A stretch of DNA of 64,000 nucleotides, taken from Alistipes ihumii AP11. GTDB taxonomy: Bacteria > Bacteroidota > Bacteroidia > Bacteroidales > Rikenellaceae. A program made the translations under genes and the position numbers. The stretch lies in the NCBI RefSeq assembly GCF_025144665.1, contig NZ_CP102294.1:1860001-1924000 (forward strand), read 5' to 3'. The notes under the pieces are model-generated. The model was not told the DNA's origin and searched no databases. It saw only the letters and a program-made list of their open reading frames with translations. Shown piece by piece: positions 35,054 through 45,102 of this stretch (the first letter of the stretch is position 1; the number at the start of each line of letters is the position of its first letter).

Positions 35054-36184
35054 TCAGACAGTTTTATGCCACACCGTACGGTTGACATAATCCGTATAAG
35101 AAAGGATGATACGGACTACCTTTTTGGACACGTTGTCCGCCGCATAGTCGGGGATGGGACGGATGACCTCCCGGTTCTCCTTGTACTGGGATGTCACCAG
35201 ATCGATGGCATCCAATACCCGTTCTGCGTTCAGCCCGGACATGATTAACGTGCCCTCGTCCATTCCCTCCGGTCGTTCGTGAGCCTGACGGATGGTGATG
35301 GCGGGGAAGCGCAGGATGGAGGATTCTTCGGTGATGGTGCCGCTGTCTGAAATTACGCAGAAGGCGTTTTGTTGCAACTTGACATACTCCATGAATCCGA
35401 ACGGTTTCATAAATTCAATCATAGGGTTAGAATTGGCGAAACCGATGTTCTCCAGTTTCTTACGGGTACGAGGGTGGGTAGAGACAATCACTTTTTTGCG
35501 GTACTTCTTCGCGATGGCATCCAGGGAAGCTAGCAGGTCGGAGAAGTTCTTTTCCGAGTCCACGTTCTCCTCCCGGTGGGTGCTCACGATGAAATACTCT
35601 CCTTTTTTTAGTCCTTCCTTATCCAGTACATCGTTCCGTTCGATCTCCTCCCTGTGGTACAGTAGTACCTCGGTCATGGGGGAACCTGTCTTGATAACGG
35701 TCTCTGGACGCACCCCCTCAGCCATCAGGTAGCGGCGGGCGTGTTCCGACAGAGGCATGTTGATGTCGCTCAGGTGATCCACAATCTTGCGATTTATCTC
35801 CTCCGGCACACGTTGGTCGAAACACCGGTTGCCCGCCTCCATGTGGAAGATGGGGATTTTCCGCCGCTTGGCCGCTATCACGGACATGCAGCTGTTCGTG
35901 TCACCGTACAGCAGCACGGCGTCCGGTTTTACCTCCTTCATGAGGACATCCGACTTGCGGATGATGTTCGCGATAGTTTCCGCCGCGTTACCGCCGGCCG
36001 CCTCAAGGAAATGATCCGGTTTGCGGATACGCAGTTCTTTGAAGAATATCCCGTTTAGTTCATAATCGAAGTTCTGGCCGGTATGCACAATGACGTGCTC
36101 TGTGTACCTGTCCAGTTCGGCCATCACCCGGCTCAGTTTTATAATCTCCGGGCGTGTGCCCACTATCGTCATTACCCTAAGCAT
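35054..36184 (-). CDS. UDP-HexNAc 2-epimerase (FnlC/CapG-like)
   Basis: The 376-residue non-hydrolysing 2-epimerase starts MLRVMTIVGTRPEIIKLSRV. It has YGDTNSCMSVIAAKRRKIP, FHMEAGNRCFDQRVPEEINR and the C-terminal SDSGTITEESSILRFPAITI donor loop. It is distinct from the second epimerase of the locus (41513-42682). Position next to fnlA-like and fnlB-like points to the last step of UDP-L-FucNAc synthesis. Confidence 0.83.
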   Translation of the reverse strand: MLRVMTIVGTRPEIIKLSRVMAELDRYTEHVIVHTGQNFDYELNGIFFKELRIRKPDHFLEAAGGNAAETIANIIRKSDVLMKEVKPDAVLLYGDTNSCMSVIAAKRRKIPIFHMEAGNRCFDQRVPEEINRKIVDHLSDINMPLSEHARRYLMAEGVRPETVIKTGSPMTEVLLYHREEIERNDVLDKEGLKKGEYFIVSTHREENVDSEKNFSDLLASLDAIAKKYRKKVIVSTHPRTRKKLENIGFANSNPMIEFMKPFGFMEYVKLQQNAFCVISDSGTITEESSILRFPAITIRQAHERPEGMDEGTLIMSGLNAERVLDAIDLVTSQYKENREVIRPIPDYAADNVSKKVVRIILSYTDYVNRTVWHKTV

Positions 36185-36206
36185 GATTGTTTCCTTTCTT
36201 TAATCG

Positions 36207-37280
36207 TCATTCGCTCCTTATCTCGCGGGACTTCGCCCGTGTCTCCAGTCCCAAGTCCTCGCGGATAAAGCGCAGTTTCAGAAGAAGGTGCTTCATGCCC
36301 TCCACGTCCAGACGGATGGTGTTGTGACTGTGGTAGTCCTCTATACGCGTCACTTCCTTGTTGCCTTTCGTGAAGTATTTGTCGTAGTTCAGGTCGCGGG
36401 TGTCGCAGGGGATGCGGAAATACTGTCCCATGTCGATGGCACGCGCCATTTCCTCGCGGGTCACCAGCGTCTCGTATTGCTTCTCGCCGTGACGTGTGCC
36501 GATGATTTTCACCTCCGTGTCCATGTACTTGGGATTGATTTTCCCGTAAGTCTCCTTCAGGGCCTGCGCCAGTGTGGACAACGTAGCGGCCGGTGCTTTC
36601 TGCACGAAGAGGTCGCCGTTATGGGCATGAGTGAAGGCATACACCACGAGATCCACCGCGTCGTCCAGCGTCATCATGAAACGCGTCATGCATGGATCTG
36701 TAATGGTGATGGGCTTGCTCGCCGTCATCTGTTCTACCCACAGAGGAATGACCGAGCCACGGCTGGCCATCACGTTGCCATAGCGGGTGCAGCATACGGT
36801 CGTCTTTGCACCCTCGCCCAGCTCCCGACCTTTGGCAATAGCCACCTTTTCCATCAAGGCCTTGCTCATGCCCATCGCGTTAATAGGATAGGCAGCCTTG
36901 TCGGTGGAGAGCACCACGATGCTCTCCACGCCATGCTCAATGGCCGAGTTCAGTACGTTTTCAGTACCCACTATATTGGTGCGCACTGCCTCTACGGGAA
37001 AAAACTCGCACGAGGGTACCTGCTTCAGAGCCGCCGCGCTAAACACGTAGTCCACGTCTTTCATGGCCACGTCCACGGACGACTTATCGCGCACGTTGCC
37101 GATGTAGAACTTCACTTTCGGGTTCTGGAGCGCGTGGCGCATATCGTCCTGCTTCTTCTCGTCGCGACTGAAAATACGGATCTCACGGATGTCGCTGTCA
37201 AGGAAGCGACGAAGGACGGCATTGCCAAAAGAGCCGGTGCCGCCGGTGATCAATAATACCTTGTCTTTGAATACTGTCAT
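36207..37280 (-). CDS. UDP-GlcNAc 4,6-dehydratase/epimerase (FnlA/CapE-like)
   Basis: This 357-residue extended SDR (polysaccharide biosynthesis protein family) catalyses the first step towards UDP-L-FucNAc. It shows LLITGGTGSFGNAVLRRF and, as in CapE, VLSTDKAAYPINAMGMSKAL with a Met in place of the usual SDR Tyr (MxxxK). CCTRYGNVMASRGSVIPLW follows. Length and order relative to the 2-epimerase and reductase match capE-capG-capF type clusters. Confidence 0.85.
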   Translation of the reverse strand: MTVFKDKVLLITGGTGSFGNAVLRRFLDSDIREIRIFSRDEKKQDDMRHALQNPKVKFYIGNVRDKSSVDVAMKDVDYVFSAAALKQVPSCEFFPVEAVRTNIVGTENVLNSAIEHGVESIVVLSTDKAAYPINAMGMSKALMEKVAIAKGRELGEGAKTTVCCTRYGNVMASRGSVIPLWVEQMTASKPITITDPCMTRFMMTLDDAVDLVVYAFTHAHNGDLFVQKAPAATLSTLAQALKETYGKINPKYMDTEVKIIGTRHGEKQYETLVTREEMARAIDMGQYFRIPCDTRDLNYDKYFTKGNKEVTRIEDYHSHNTIRLDVEGMKHLLLKLRFIREDLGLETRAKSREIRSE

Positions 37281-37305
37281 ATATTTTTCGCTAAATATTT
37301 GTTTC

Positions 37306-38283
37306 TTATTTATTTAAGATCCTGTATAAATAATATAGAGGGCGCATAAAGACACAGAACAGCACAAACGGCAGTTTTAATACTATTGCTTGTCGTGAAG
37401 AAACAGGCAGGGAAGCCAAACGACCTACGCATAACTGTCGATAATAACTGGCAGCTTCTTCTCTATTGCCCGAATAGTGTAATAGAAGCAATGCGGTATT
37501 CAACCTGCTAAAGTCTATCATGTATGCAAACTCTTTTGTATACTTGCGGCTTATTATACCCTGCTCCCAGTCGTCTACCAATTTATTCAAAATGGAGAGC
37601 AGACTTTCTATCTTTTGAGAATTGCTTCTTGAGACAGTAATGGAGTTCTTACGTATCTTATACAGGTAGGTTCTCTCTCTTATCCATGCCACTTTATCCG
37701 TGTGCAGGCACAAGTTGTACGACCATAGAATGTCTTCGAATATCAATCCTTCTTGAAAAGAAAGTGCATGACTTGTCAAAAAATTCTTTAAATATAATTT
37801 GTTCCCAGCACTGACGTTCCACTTCTTTTTCAGGAAAGAGGAAAGCAGGTCATCCGAAATACAATCGTCCGAAATATCCTTGATATGAATGGATTTCGAA
37901 CCGATTAATTTCATATTGGCTATTGTGAAATCAGCAGATGACTGAGTAATGACCATATAATGCCGCTCAATGCAGTCAGGCGTAAGCTCATCGTCGCTGT
38001 CCATGAAAAATACGTAACGGCCTGCAGCAGCAGTTATGCCCGTGTTTCGGGCGGCAGAGAGGCCTCTGTTCCTATCGTGACTCACAATGCGGACATCTTG
38101 CCTGCGGGGGTGTCCGTCGACAATGCTACAGGCTATTTCCATGCTGTGATCCGTGCCGCAATCGTCCACCAGAATGTACTCTATGCTGCCAAAAGTCTGT
38201 CCAAGAGCCGACAGCAGCGACTCCCGGATGTAGTTTTCCACGTTATACACCGGGATGATGAGGGATACTTGATACTCGTTCAT
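37306..38283 (-). CDS. Glycosyltransferase family 2
   Basis: The 325-residue GT-A enzyme has VSLIIPVYNVENYIRESLLS, ILVDDCGTDHSMEIA, LSAARNTGITAAAGRYVFF and the metal-binding DSDDELTPD. The C-terminal half is basic and partly hydrophobic, as in membrane-associated polysaccharide GT2s. The start MNEYQVSL at 38281-38283 follows the wzy stop by 11 bases; the open frame upstream overlaps wzy. Base composition is more AT-rich than the flanking rml genes. Confidence 0.88.
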   Translation of the reverse strand: MNEYQVSLIIPVYNVENYIRESLLSALGQTFGSIEYILVDDCGTDHSMEIACSIVDGHPRRQDVRIVSHDRNRGLSAARNTGITAAAGRYVFFMDSDDELTPDCIERHYMVITQSSADFTIANMKLIGSKSIHIKDISDDCISDDLLSSFLKKKWNVSAGNKLYLKNFLTSHALSFQEGLIFEDILWSYNLCLHTDKVAWIRERTYLYKIRKNSITVSRSNSQKIESLLSILNKLVDDWEQGIISRKYTKEFAYMIDFSRLNTALLLLHYSGNREEAASYYRQLCVGRLASLPVSSRQAIVLKLPFVLFCVFMRPLYYLYRILNK

Positions 38284-38294
38284 AAATGAATATA

Positions 38295-39674
38295 TTAAGT
38301 TGTGGGAGACAGCTTGAACCGAATCCTGTATTTCTTGAAATGCTTTATCGTCCAGAAAAGGAAGGTAAGAATCAGTAAGGGATATAGCCCCTGTACGTAG
38401 CCGGCCAGCAGATCGCCTCGGATGAAACTGAATGACATTTGGAAGAACAGAAGACTGAACAACAGAGCTAACGGGGTGGCGCAAGTCAGCAGGTGATAAT
38501 ACATCTTGGCGCAGAAACCGGAATAGATGCCAAACAGTAGTGCATAGAATACCACTCCGAACAGCCCTCCGTTGGCCCAGCCTTCGCCCGCAAGCCCGGC
38601 TGCCCAGCCCACCGCTCCGTGATAGACGAGGTTTTCGGGGTGGTTTAGATTCGTGCCTCCCATCTTTACTTCATTGAAGACATAGCCGAAAGATACTTTC
38701 TTCTGTGGCATCAGCACACGTGGGATGGGGGCCAATACCAGCGTCTCCAACGTGTAGAATGGAGAAAGAAAATCGACTCGGTTGCCGAACTCTGTGTAAC
38801 AGCGTTGTACGTCCTCTAACAACATTTCTCCCTCGCCCTGCGAGTAGGAGTCGGAGGCATCGCCCATGTTCAATTCAGAAACAGCGGAGTACACATCTTC
38901 TATCTCGTCGAAGTCGATGTTTCTGATGACGGTGAGTGTCAGAATCAGGAAGACCGAGATGCAGCCTATAGCCACATACTCCCTGACCTTGCCCCGTATG
39001 GACATCCCTTTCTGGAAGGTGAACGAAAAGAAGTCTGCCATAACTAGCATCATGAACGGAGCCACGGCAGCACCCCGGCTGCCTTTTGGCACAGCTATCA
39101 ACACCAGCAGCAGTACCGTGAGGCCGAACAGCGCAGAGCGGTGGTGAAGCTTGTTCAAATAGAAACGGAACACGAAGACAAAGACCACCAGTGCCTTGAA
39201 CAGGAAGCCTTGTATGGTGTGCAGGATGGTAGGAAAGTCATCGGCAGTGGGCTTGGCGTAGAAGCGTATCAGGGCACTCTCCAGCGAACCGTAGAGCAGG
39301 GTGTTGAGCCAAAGATCGAACGCACAATAGAACACCGTAACCCAAAAGTAGGTTGCTACGGCACGGGGTGACACGAATATGCGGTCGTCTGTCAGCACAC
39401 AGCGTGACAGACCACTATAGAAGCGTTCTATCCGCCCGGCCCGCAGCCGCTTGCCGAAAGCATAGCCCATGAGGAATACACAGAGGGAAATCAATAGCAG
39501 AATATCCACATCAAGCATGAGGTCTAACCGTTCATAGAAACTGAAGAATTGAAAGTGACGCAGTAGAATCATGCACAGGGGCATGGTGACTAGCGCGTAC
39601 AGCCTGAACTTGCAACGAAATACGAGGGCAGCGAACAGCAGGATACAGACCGCCCCGCTCAGGGTGATGTTCAT
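38295..39674 (-). CDS. O-antigen/capsule repeat-unit polymerase (Wzy-like)
   Basis: The 459-residue polytopic membrane protein has about 11-12 helices. A large extracytoplasmic loop (about 255-370) contains RVLMPQKKVSFGYVFNEVKM and GEGWANGGLFGVVFYALLFG, arranged as in Wzy/oligosaccharide repeat-unit polymerases. Sequence conservation in this family is low, so the call rests on topology and locus. It overlaps the upstream glycosyltransferase by 4 bases (ATGA). Confidence 0.75.
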   Translation of the reverse strand: MNITLSGAVCILLFAALVFRCKFRLYALVTMPLCMILLRHFQFFSFYERLDLMLDVDILLLISLCVFLMGYAFGKRLRAGRIERFYSGLSRCVLTDDRIFVSPRAVATYFWVTVFYCAFDLWLNTLLYGSLESALIRFYAKPTADDFPTILHTIQGFLFKALVVFVFVFRFYLNKLHHRSALFGLTVLLLVLIAVPKGSRGAAVAPFMMLVMADFFSFTFQKGMSIRGKVREYVAIGCISVFLILTLTVIRNIDFDEIEDVYSAVSELNMGDASDSYSQGEGEMLLEDVQRCYTEFGNRVDFLSPFYTLETLVLAPIPRVLMPQKKVSFGYVFNEVKMGGTNLNHPENLVYHGAVGWAAGLAGEGWANGGLFGVVFYALLFGIYSGFCAKMYYHLLTCATPLALLFSLLFFQMSFSFIRGDLLAGYVQGLYPLLILTFLFWTIKHFKKYRIRFKLSPTT

Positions 39675-40843
39675 CGTTCGACAGGCCTTTCTTCCAGCAC
39701 CTCGTTAATTAGCCTCTTGATATCCACCGAGTTGTAGTAGGCCTTTGCACAGGCTGAGTAACGGTCGTAATGGTCGTATATGTGCTCTATAGTGTGGCGG
39801 ATCGCCGCAGGGGACATGGGCGATGGCACCACCTCGCCGCAGCCATACTGCATGAAAAGGTAGTAGAGGCCGGGGATGTCATTGGAGATCATAGGCACAC
39901 CGTATCGAGCATATTCGAATATCTTGTTCGGGGCACAGTAGAGGGGGTTGATGACAGCGGCGAGGCTCGATGGGTCGGGGAAATAAGAAAGTACGCCGAT
40001 GGAAGCCAGTCGCGTGACCTGCAAATGATGGGGAGGGCGGATGAAAGGGACGAAGAGCACGCGCTCCGAAGCGTAGCGACTGCGCAGATCGTCGTAGTAG
40101 TCCGACCCGCGTCCCATGGCCACCAGCACATATTCAGGTGGCATGGAGCGGACGGCCTCGCAAAACTCTTCGAGTCTCCGCTCGCGGCTGAGGAACACGC
40201 CTTGATAGAGTATAACGCGCTTGCCAGCCAGACGGGGCAGCAGGTCGTCCAACGTCTGCTGCACGTCTGTCGGCAGAGGGGTGTCATCGTCTGTGTCGGG
40301 CACATAGAGTTTGTTGGGCAGCACGGCGGGCAGACGGTCGAGGGCGAACACGCCGCGTGTCAGCTGGGCGCGGTTGTACTCGCAACACACCACCCGGTGG
40401 GCCTTGCGCACGGCACGGGCAAGGTTGAGCGAGGGACTGAGCAGGCGGTACTTCCAGTCAGCCACGGGGCGGGTGAACTCCAGCGGATGGAAGATGACGC
40501 AGTGGCGGTCTGTCAGGTGGTGGAGCAGGCAGAGTGTCTCGCTATGGAACAGCCACACGCGGCTCTGTGATCCGGCACCCGACATGCGCAGATACTTATA
40601 TACTTGACGGCGGAAACGCAGCTTCTCCGCCAACTTACGCCACAGGGGGGCACGATCTGAGAGTCGGACGACAGGGCAAAACGTCACACCTGTCGCTTCG
40701 AGCCGACGGCGCCCCTCGTCGTCGGCATAGTTGCCTATGAACACCACCGGACGACCCGCCTCTGCGCAGACGTGAAGGATGGAGAGCACCGGCGGATAAT
40801 ACACTAAGTCGTCCTTTAGGACGAGGTAAAGAGTTTCTAGCAT
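39671..40843 (-). CDS. Glycosyltransferase, GT-B fold
   Basis: The 390-residue protein has a donor domain with ILYQGVFLSRERRLEEFCEA, VLVAMGRGSDYYDDL and PNKIFEYARYGVPMISNDIP, as in GT1/GT4-type enzymes. The N-terminal domain begins MLETLYLVLKDDLVYYPPVL. An in-frame extension upstream to 41026 exists but looks non-coding and follows a TATTTTCC stretch, so the ATG at 40843 is preferred. Donor and acceptor are unknown. Confidence 0.78.
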   Translation of the reverse strand: MLETLYLVLKDDLVYYPPVLSILHVCAEAGRPVVFIGNYADDEGRRRLEATGVTFCPVVRLSDRAPLWRKLAEKLRFRRQVYKYLRMSGAGSQSRVWLFHSETLCLLHHLTDRHCVIFHPLEFTRPVADWKYRLLSPSLNLARAVRKAHRVVCCEYNRAQLTRGVFALDRLPAVLPNKLYVPDTDDDTPLPTDVQQTLDDLLPRLAGKRVILYQGVFLSRERRLEEFCEAVRSMPPEYVLVAMGRGSDYYDDLRSRYASERVLFVPFIRPPHHLQVTRLASIGVLSYFPDPSSLAAVINPLYCAPNKIFEYARYGVPMISNDIPGLYYLFMQYGCGEVVPSPMSPAAIRHTIEHIYDHYDRYSACAKAYYNSVDIKRLINEVLEERPVER

Positions 40844-41512
40844 ATTTCTGGGAAAATATTTTAACTTATTATAAAAATGGACTGCCTTGTCACAGAAAGG
40901 CTGTGCAAAAATCCGATAGCAATGGGCCGTTGTGTCTTGATGTGACAATTTATGTGCATGGACGCGCTTTATTTTCAATACGAAGGCTGCAGCTACCGTG
41001 AGCGTCAGAGCCAGTGCCAACTCCATTTCAGCTCAGGGAGCAGTGACATCAGGGAGAAGGAACCAAGCAGGAAGAATACTCGCGCTCCAACATTTCGCAT
41101 ATGGTTCCAATCGTTGCTCCGTGCCTGCAAAATGTGACAGTGACGATGGTGCACATGGACAGAACTTTCGTCAGTAAGATAAGACGGCTTGGCGATGGTG
41201 ATTGAGAGAGTAAATTAAACTGTGTCAAACGAAAAAGTTCAATTTACTCTTTCCACCAATAGGGTCGAAGGCTATCTCGTCAAATCCGTAGAATCACGAA
41301 AAATAAAAATATTGCTTTTTGCTGACTGGGGACAAACCGCTCAACAACTCGCAATCCGATTCAGTGACCGTTTTTCTATTATGTAGATATGACAGAGATC
41401 GAAAAAAACGGCATCATATTTACGGGATGATTTTGGGATCATTCAAAATCCCGAAATCGTCCCGAATACGAACCTTGACACAGTTTGCTTTATGCTTCTG
41501 GTGATGTGAAAG
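40844..41512. other. Gap inside the polysaccharide locus, with a short IS/MITE-like segment
   Basis: About 670 bases contain no convincing gene. At 41217-41486 lies a 270-bp segment bounded by 12-bp perfect inverted repeats AAACTGTGTCAA/TTGACACAGTTT. Ends with the core ACTGTGTCA are typical of IS256-type insertion sequences. No transposase remains. The AT-rich gap breaks an otherwise tightly packed operon. Confidence 0.55.
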
Positions 41513-42682
41513 TCATACCTGTACCTCCTTTTCCAAAAAGTCTGCTATGCGGCAGCAGGCAAGCCCGTCTCCATAGGGGTTCACGGCGTGGCTCATGGCC
41601 TCGTAGCGGGCGGGTTCGTTCAGCAGAGCAGAGACTTCGGTGACAATCTTGCCATAGTCCGTGCCCACTAATCGCACGGTACCCGCATCCAACGCTTCGG
41701 GACGCTCGGTGGTGTCGCGCATCACCAGCACGGGTTTGCCCAATCCGGGAGCCTCTTCCTGAATGCCACCACTGTCGGTCAATACAATGGTAGATTTTTC
41801 CATCAGATATACAAATGAGAGGTATTCTAGTGGCTCGATGAAAAACATGTTGCCCAAATTGGAAAGGCTCTCGCCAAACACTTCATGGATAGGTTTGCGC
41901 ACATTAGGATTCAAGTGCATGGGGTAGACGAAATCCACCGCTGGGTGACGCTCTGCCAACGTCCGTATGGCGCGGCAGATGGAGAGGAAACCCTCGCCGA
42001 AGTTCTCGCGGCGGTGTCCGGTGATGAGCACTAATCTGCGCCCTCCGACAAGGCGGGCCACATCATAACCGGCTTGAGACAGGATGTCCTCCAGCTCTGC
42101 ATCCAATGCCTTGTCGCCCTTGATTTTATCCTCCACCATGTAAAGGGCATCTATCACCGTGTTACCTGTCACCGTTATCCGCTCCGGCCTGACGTTTTCG
42201 GCCAGTAAGTTCCGCCTGCTCAATGGCGTGGGGGCGAAGTGATAGGTGGCAATGCGCCCAGTGAGCTGGCGGTTCATCTCTTCCGGCCAAGGGCTGTAGA
42301 TGTCGTGCGTGCGCAGCCCCGCCTCCACGTGACCCACCGGAATTTGCCGGTAGAACGCGGCGAGGGCGGCAGCCGTAGAGGAGGAGGTGTCGCCATGCAC
42401 CAACACCACGTTGGGGCGCACTTCTTCCAGTACGTCGCGCATTCCTGTGAGGATACGGGCGGTCACGTCGTACAAATCCTGCCCCTGCCGCATGATGTCG
42501 AGGTCGTAATCGGGCCGGATGTCAAACAGGCGGAGCACTTGGTCCAGCATCTGGCGGTGCTGCCCCGTAATGCAAATGACGGTTTCAAACTTGTCGGGGC
42601 GTCTTCGGAACTCCTTTACTAAAGGTGCCATCTTAATGGCTTCAGGTCGTGTGCCGAAGGCTAGCAGTATTTTTCTTTTCAT
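41513..42682 (-). CDS. wecB: UDP-N-acetylglucosamine 2-epimerase (non-hydrolysing)
   Basis: The 389-residue enzyme converts UDP-GlcNAc to UDP-ManNAc. It shows ILLAFGTRPEAIKMAPLVKE, VHGDTSSSTAAALAAFYRQI, VGHVEAGLRTHDIYSPWPEE, GHRRENFGEGF and LTDSGGIQEEAPGLGKPVLV, the full family set. The start MKRKILL at 42682 was chosen over an upstream extension. No ManNAc dehydrogenase (wecC) is visible, so the product may be used as ManNAc or by an enzyme outside the window. Confidence 0.92.
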   Translation of the reverse strand: MKRKILLAFGTRPEAIKMAPLVKEFRRRPDKFETVICITGQHRQMLDQVLRLFDIRPDYDLDIMRQGQDLYDVTARILTGMRDVLEEVRPNVVLVHGDTSSSTAAALAAFYRQIPVGHVEAGLRTHDIYSPWPEEMNRQLTGRIATYHFAPTPLSRRNLLAENVRPERITVTGNTVIDALYMVEDKIKGDKALDAELEDILSQAGYDVARLVGGRRLVLITGHRRENFGEGFLSICRAIRTLAERHPAVDFVYPMHLNPNVRKPIHEVFGESLSNLGNMFFIEPLEYLSFVYLMEKSTIVLTDSGGIQEEAPGLGKPVLVMRDTTERPEALDAGTVRLVGTDYGKIVTEVSALLNEPARYEAMSHAVNPYGDGLACCRIADFLEKEVQV

Positions 42683-42794
42683 TTTTGTATGATAGGATTG
42701 GTTTTCTTGCAGTCTCGGGGCTAACTTCCCCACCGAGGGCAGAAAGTCTAATCTATGACTACAAATTTCTGTGTATATAATGTATGAATCTTTT

Positions 42795-43994
42795 TTACCT
42801 TCCCTGTCTCCGTTTCACCCACTTGAGCAACGCCCCCAGCTTGGTTTGTGCAAGGAATACCCGCAGCCTTGTCAGATAGTAGTGGGGTGGGCGGAACTCC
42901 TTCCGAGCCACGCTTCTGTATCCCCGGCGGTGTATCATGTCATAGCAGTGGGGGCGGATGGCGGGCATCCGGGTAGGGCGCAGCAGATTGCCGTTCTCGG
43001 CGACAGCGTGCTCCACGCACGAGGGGCAGCTATGCAGGGTATTTTCCACCTCCTGCCACACGGCAGCTCCTTGCGGGCTGTTCAGCAACACGAGCGACAC
43101 GCCCTTGTCCGTATCCATGTTCGGAAAGTACCTCTTCACTCCCCAATAGTCGGCCAGCGTGATGTCGCCCTGACGGGGGATCCGTGCGAACGGGCAGTGA
43201 TAGCAACTGTATCGGTAGCCGAACGCCCGCATGAACTGGTAGAAGTAGGGGCTGAGGTCGTAACTGTACAAGCGGCGCACACCGCTCTTGTGCCGGGTTT
43301 GCGAGACGTAATTGTACGTCTCGCAAATCCCCCACCCTCCCATATCTCGGAATGAGTAGGAGGTTATTTCTCCCTGCTCTTTCTGCCTCAGATAGTCCAG
43401 ATGCCAGTCGAACAGCTGCTGCGAGGGGGTACCATGGCACACCAAATCGGAGGTCACCAGCGTAGCGTACTCCTGCTGCAGGAAGGCTCTCAGACCTGCC
43501 ACTTGGCAACCCGTGCCCGTGAAGTAGACCCAGCGGCCTGCCTTTAGGTGGGCGCGTATCTCTCGGAAAGTGCCGCGCAGGTCGCTTTGCAGGTATTTGG
43601 AACCGCGCAGCGGACGGAGTTCCTCTAAGGTCTCCGCCCCCGTGTGGCGCAGCCGGAAAAGTTCGTCGAAGGCCGCCCCGTACACGATGCCTCCCTGCCC
43701 GATAACCCAACGGCTGACAGCGTAGAACAGTCCGCCGCTGGAGCTCTGCACCTGCTGGTTTTCGTCTTTCACGTAGGAGGCGTACACCTGCGGCGCGGGG
43801 GTATTGGCGTAAGTCGGACGGTCGAAGGGGCACACCCTTTCGCACAGCCCGCACTCTATGCAGGCCGCCTTGTCTATCTCGGGGTAGAGGAAGCCTTCCT
43901 CGTCGGATCGCATGGTGATGCACCGCTTGGGGCAGGCGGCGAAGCAAGCTGTGCATCCGCAGCATTCTGCTTTATCAAGTGTCTTGAAGTACAT
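42795..43994 (-). CDS. Coenzyme F420 hydrogenase/dehydrogenase beta-subunit family iron-sulfur protein
   Basis: The 399-residue protein starts with two 4Fe-4S motifs (CCGCTACFAACPKRC and CIECGLCERVCPFD). The FrhB-type domain follows, with SSSGGLFYAVSRWVIGQGGI, GTGCQVAGLRAFL and SDLVCHGTPSQQLFDW. Proteins of this family frequently pair with polysaccharide pyruvyltransferases in surface-glycan loci, as here (next gene, 3 bases apart). The reaction in glycan assembly is not established. Confidence 0.85.
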   Translation of the reverse strand: MYFKTLDKAECCGCTACFAACPKRCITMRSDEEGFLYPEIDKAACIECGLCERVCPFDRPTYANTPAPQVYASYVKDENQQVQSSSGGLFYAVSRWVIGQGGIVYGAAFDELFRLRHTGAETLEELRPLRGSKYLQSDLRGTFREIRAHLKAGRWVYFTGTGCQVAGLRAFLQQEYATLVTSDLVCHGTPSQQLFDWHLDYLRQKEQGEITSYSFRDMGGWGICETYNYVSQTRHKSGVRRLYSYDLSPYFYQFMRAFGYRYSCYHCPFARIPRQGDITLADYWGVKRYFPNMDTDKGVSLVLLNSPQGAAVWQEVENTLHSCPSCVEHAVAENGNLLRPTRMPAIRPHCYDMIHRRGYRSVARKEFRPPHYYLTRLRVFLAQTKLGALLKWVKRRQGR

Positions 43995-43997
43995 GGA

Positions 43998-45095
43998 TCA
44001 GTCGTTTAATGCCTGTTCCAGAAAGGTGTGTGCCTTCCGGCGTTCCGTCTCCAGTACGGCGTTCACCGGGGCGTAGTCTATGGCCACGTCCGCCTTGCTG
44101 TCCGATATGATCTCATCGGCACCCAGCAGGCGGCCTTCCAGACCGCACAGTTCCAGCAGACTGGCAATGCGCGTGCCGAACCCGGAGGGCAGGTAAACGG
44201 AGAATTGCCTGTTCAGGTTGACGGAAAAGGCCGTGCCGTGAAACGAGTTGGTCACCACGTAGTCGGCGTGGCCCATCAGAGAGAGGAAGTCGCCAGGACT
44301 GGAGAAGTAGAACGTCCGGTCGGCCAAACGGTCGGGCAACAGATGCCAAGAGAAGGAAACCACCTTCAGCCGTCTCCTTTCAGAAATACGCCGTATAGTA
44401 CGGTATATCAATGTCTTATTGTGTACATTATAGGGCAGATAGACAAGGAGGTAAGGCTCCTTCACGAGGCGGGCGGACATGTACCGCAGCCAGTCGTCCG
44501 AAGTGAGCATGAAGGTGGGATCGAGTAGGTGCGCCGCCTCGTAGCCCATGCCTTCTATCAACCGCTTGGCACTTGTCTCGCGCACGGAGATAGCCTTATA
44601 GCTGCCCAACATCCGCTTCACCTCCGCGTATTCGTCCGCCTCTAGTCTCTCCCGCCCGATAGAGGCAGCGTAGGCTATCTTCCGTGTGCCGTCGGGGAAG
44701 CCGTCGAAATAGTAATGCCTGTCCAACCCCTCGTTGTGCAGGCTGTTCCATACTTGGTCGGAGCCGGTGACGTAGACATCTGCCTTGGGGCAGACGGCGG
44801 CGAAGTCGTCCTCTGCGTGGATGGGCCGGGAGAAGGTGACGTGGCGCGACAGGAACGAGTGGTAGATGTACCGATTGGCCGCCTCCACAAAGAGCAGCAG
44901 GGGCAGCTTGAGGACGGACGTGGCAGATCGCAGGCCACGCCGGAAGAACCGCTTCCAAGTGTAGCGGGCGGGGATGTAATCCACCACCCGCGTCTTGCAG
45001 CCGTGCCTCTTCAGCATCTCCACTGTCGCTATGGTTTGTAGGTTGGAACCGAAGTTAGCGCCGAAGTGGATGGTGAGAAGGGATACTTTCTTCAT
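43998..45095 (-). CDS. Polysaccharide pyruvyltransferase family protein
   Basis: The 365-residue GT-B-like enzyme would add pyruvate ketals from PEP to sugars (known for the family). VSLLTIHFGANFGSNLQTIA, VTGSDQVWNSLHNEGLDRHY, YAASIGRER and YVVTNSFHGTAFSVNLNRQF are the usual motifs. It is translated 7 bases after the flippase and 3 bases before the F420-type gene, which fits one operon. Confidence 0.88.
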   Translation of the reverse strand: MKKVSLLTIHFGANFGSNLQTIATVEMLKRHGCKTRVVDYIPARYTWKRFFRRGLRSATSVLKLPLLLFVEAANRYIYHSFLSRHVTFSRPIHAEDDFAAVCPKADVYVTGSDQVWNSLHNEGLDRHYYFDGFPDGTRKIAYAASIGRERLEADEYAEVKRMLGSYKAISVRETSAKRLIEGMGYEAAHLLDPTFMLTSDDWLRYMSARLVKEPYLLVYLPYNVHNKTLIYRTIRRISERRRLKVVSFSWHLLPDRLADRTFYFSSPGDFLSLMGHADYVVTNSFHGTAFSVNLNRQFSVYLPSGFGTRIASLLELCGLEGRLLGADEIISDSKADVAIDYAPVNAVLETERRKAHTFLEQALND

Positions 45096-45102
45096 CTGGT
45101 AT

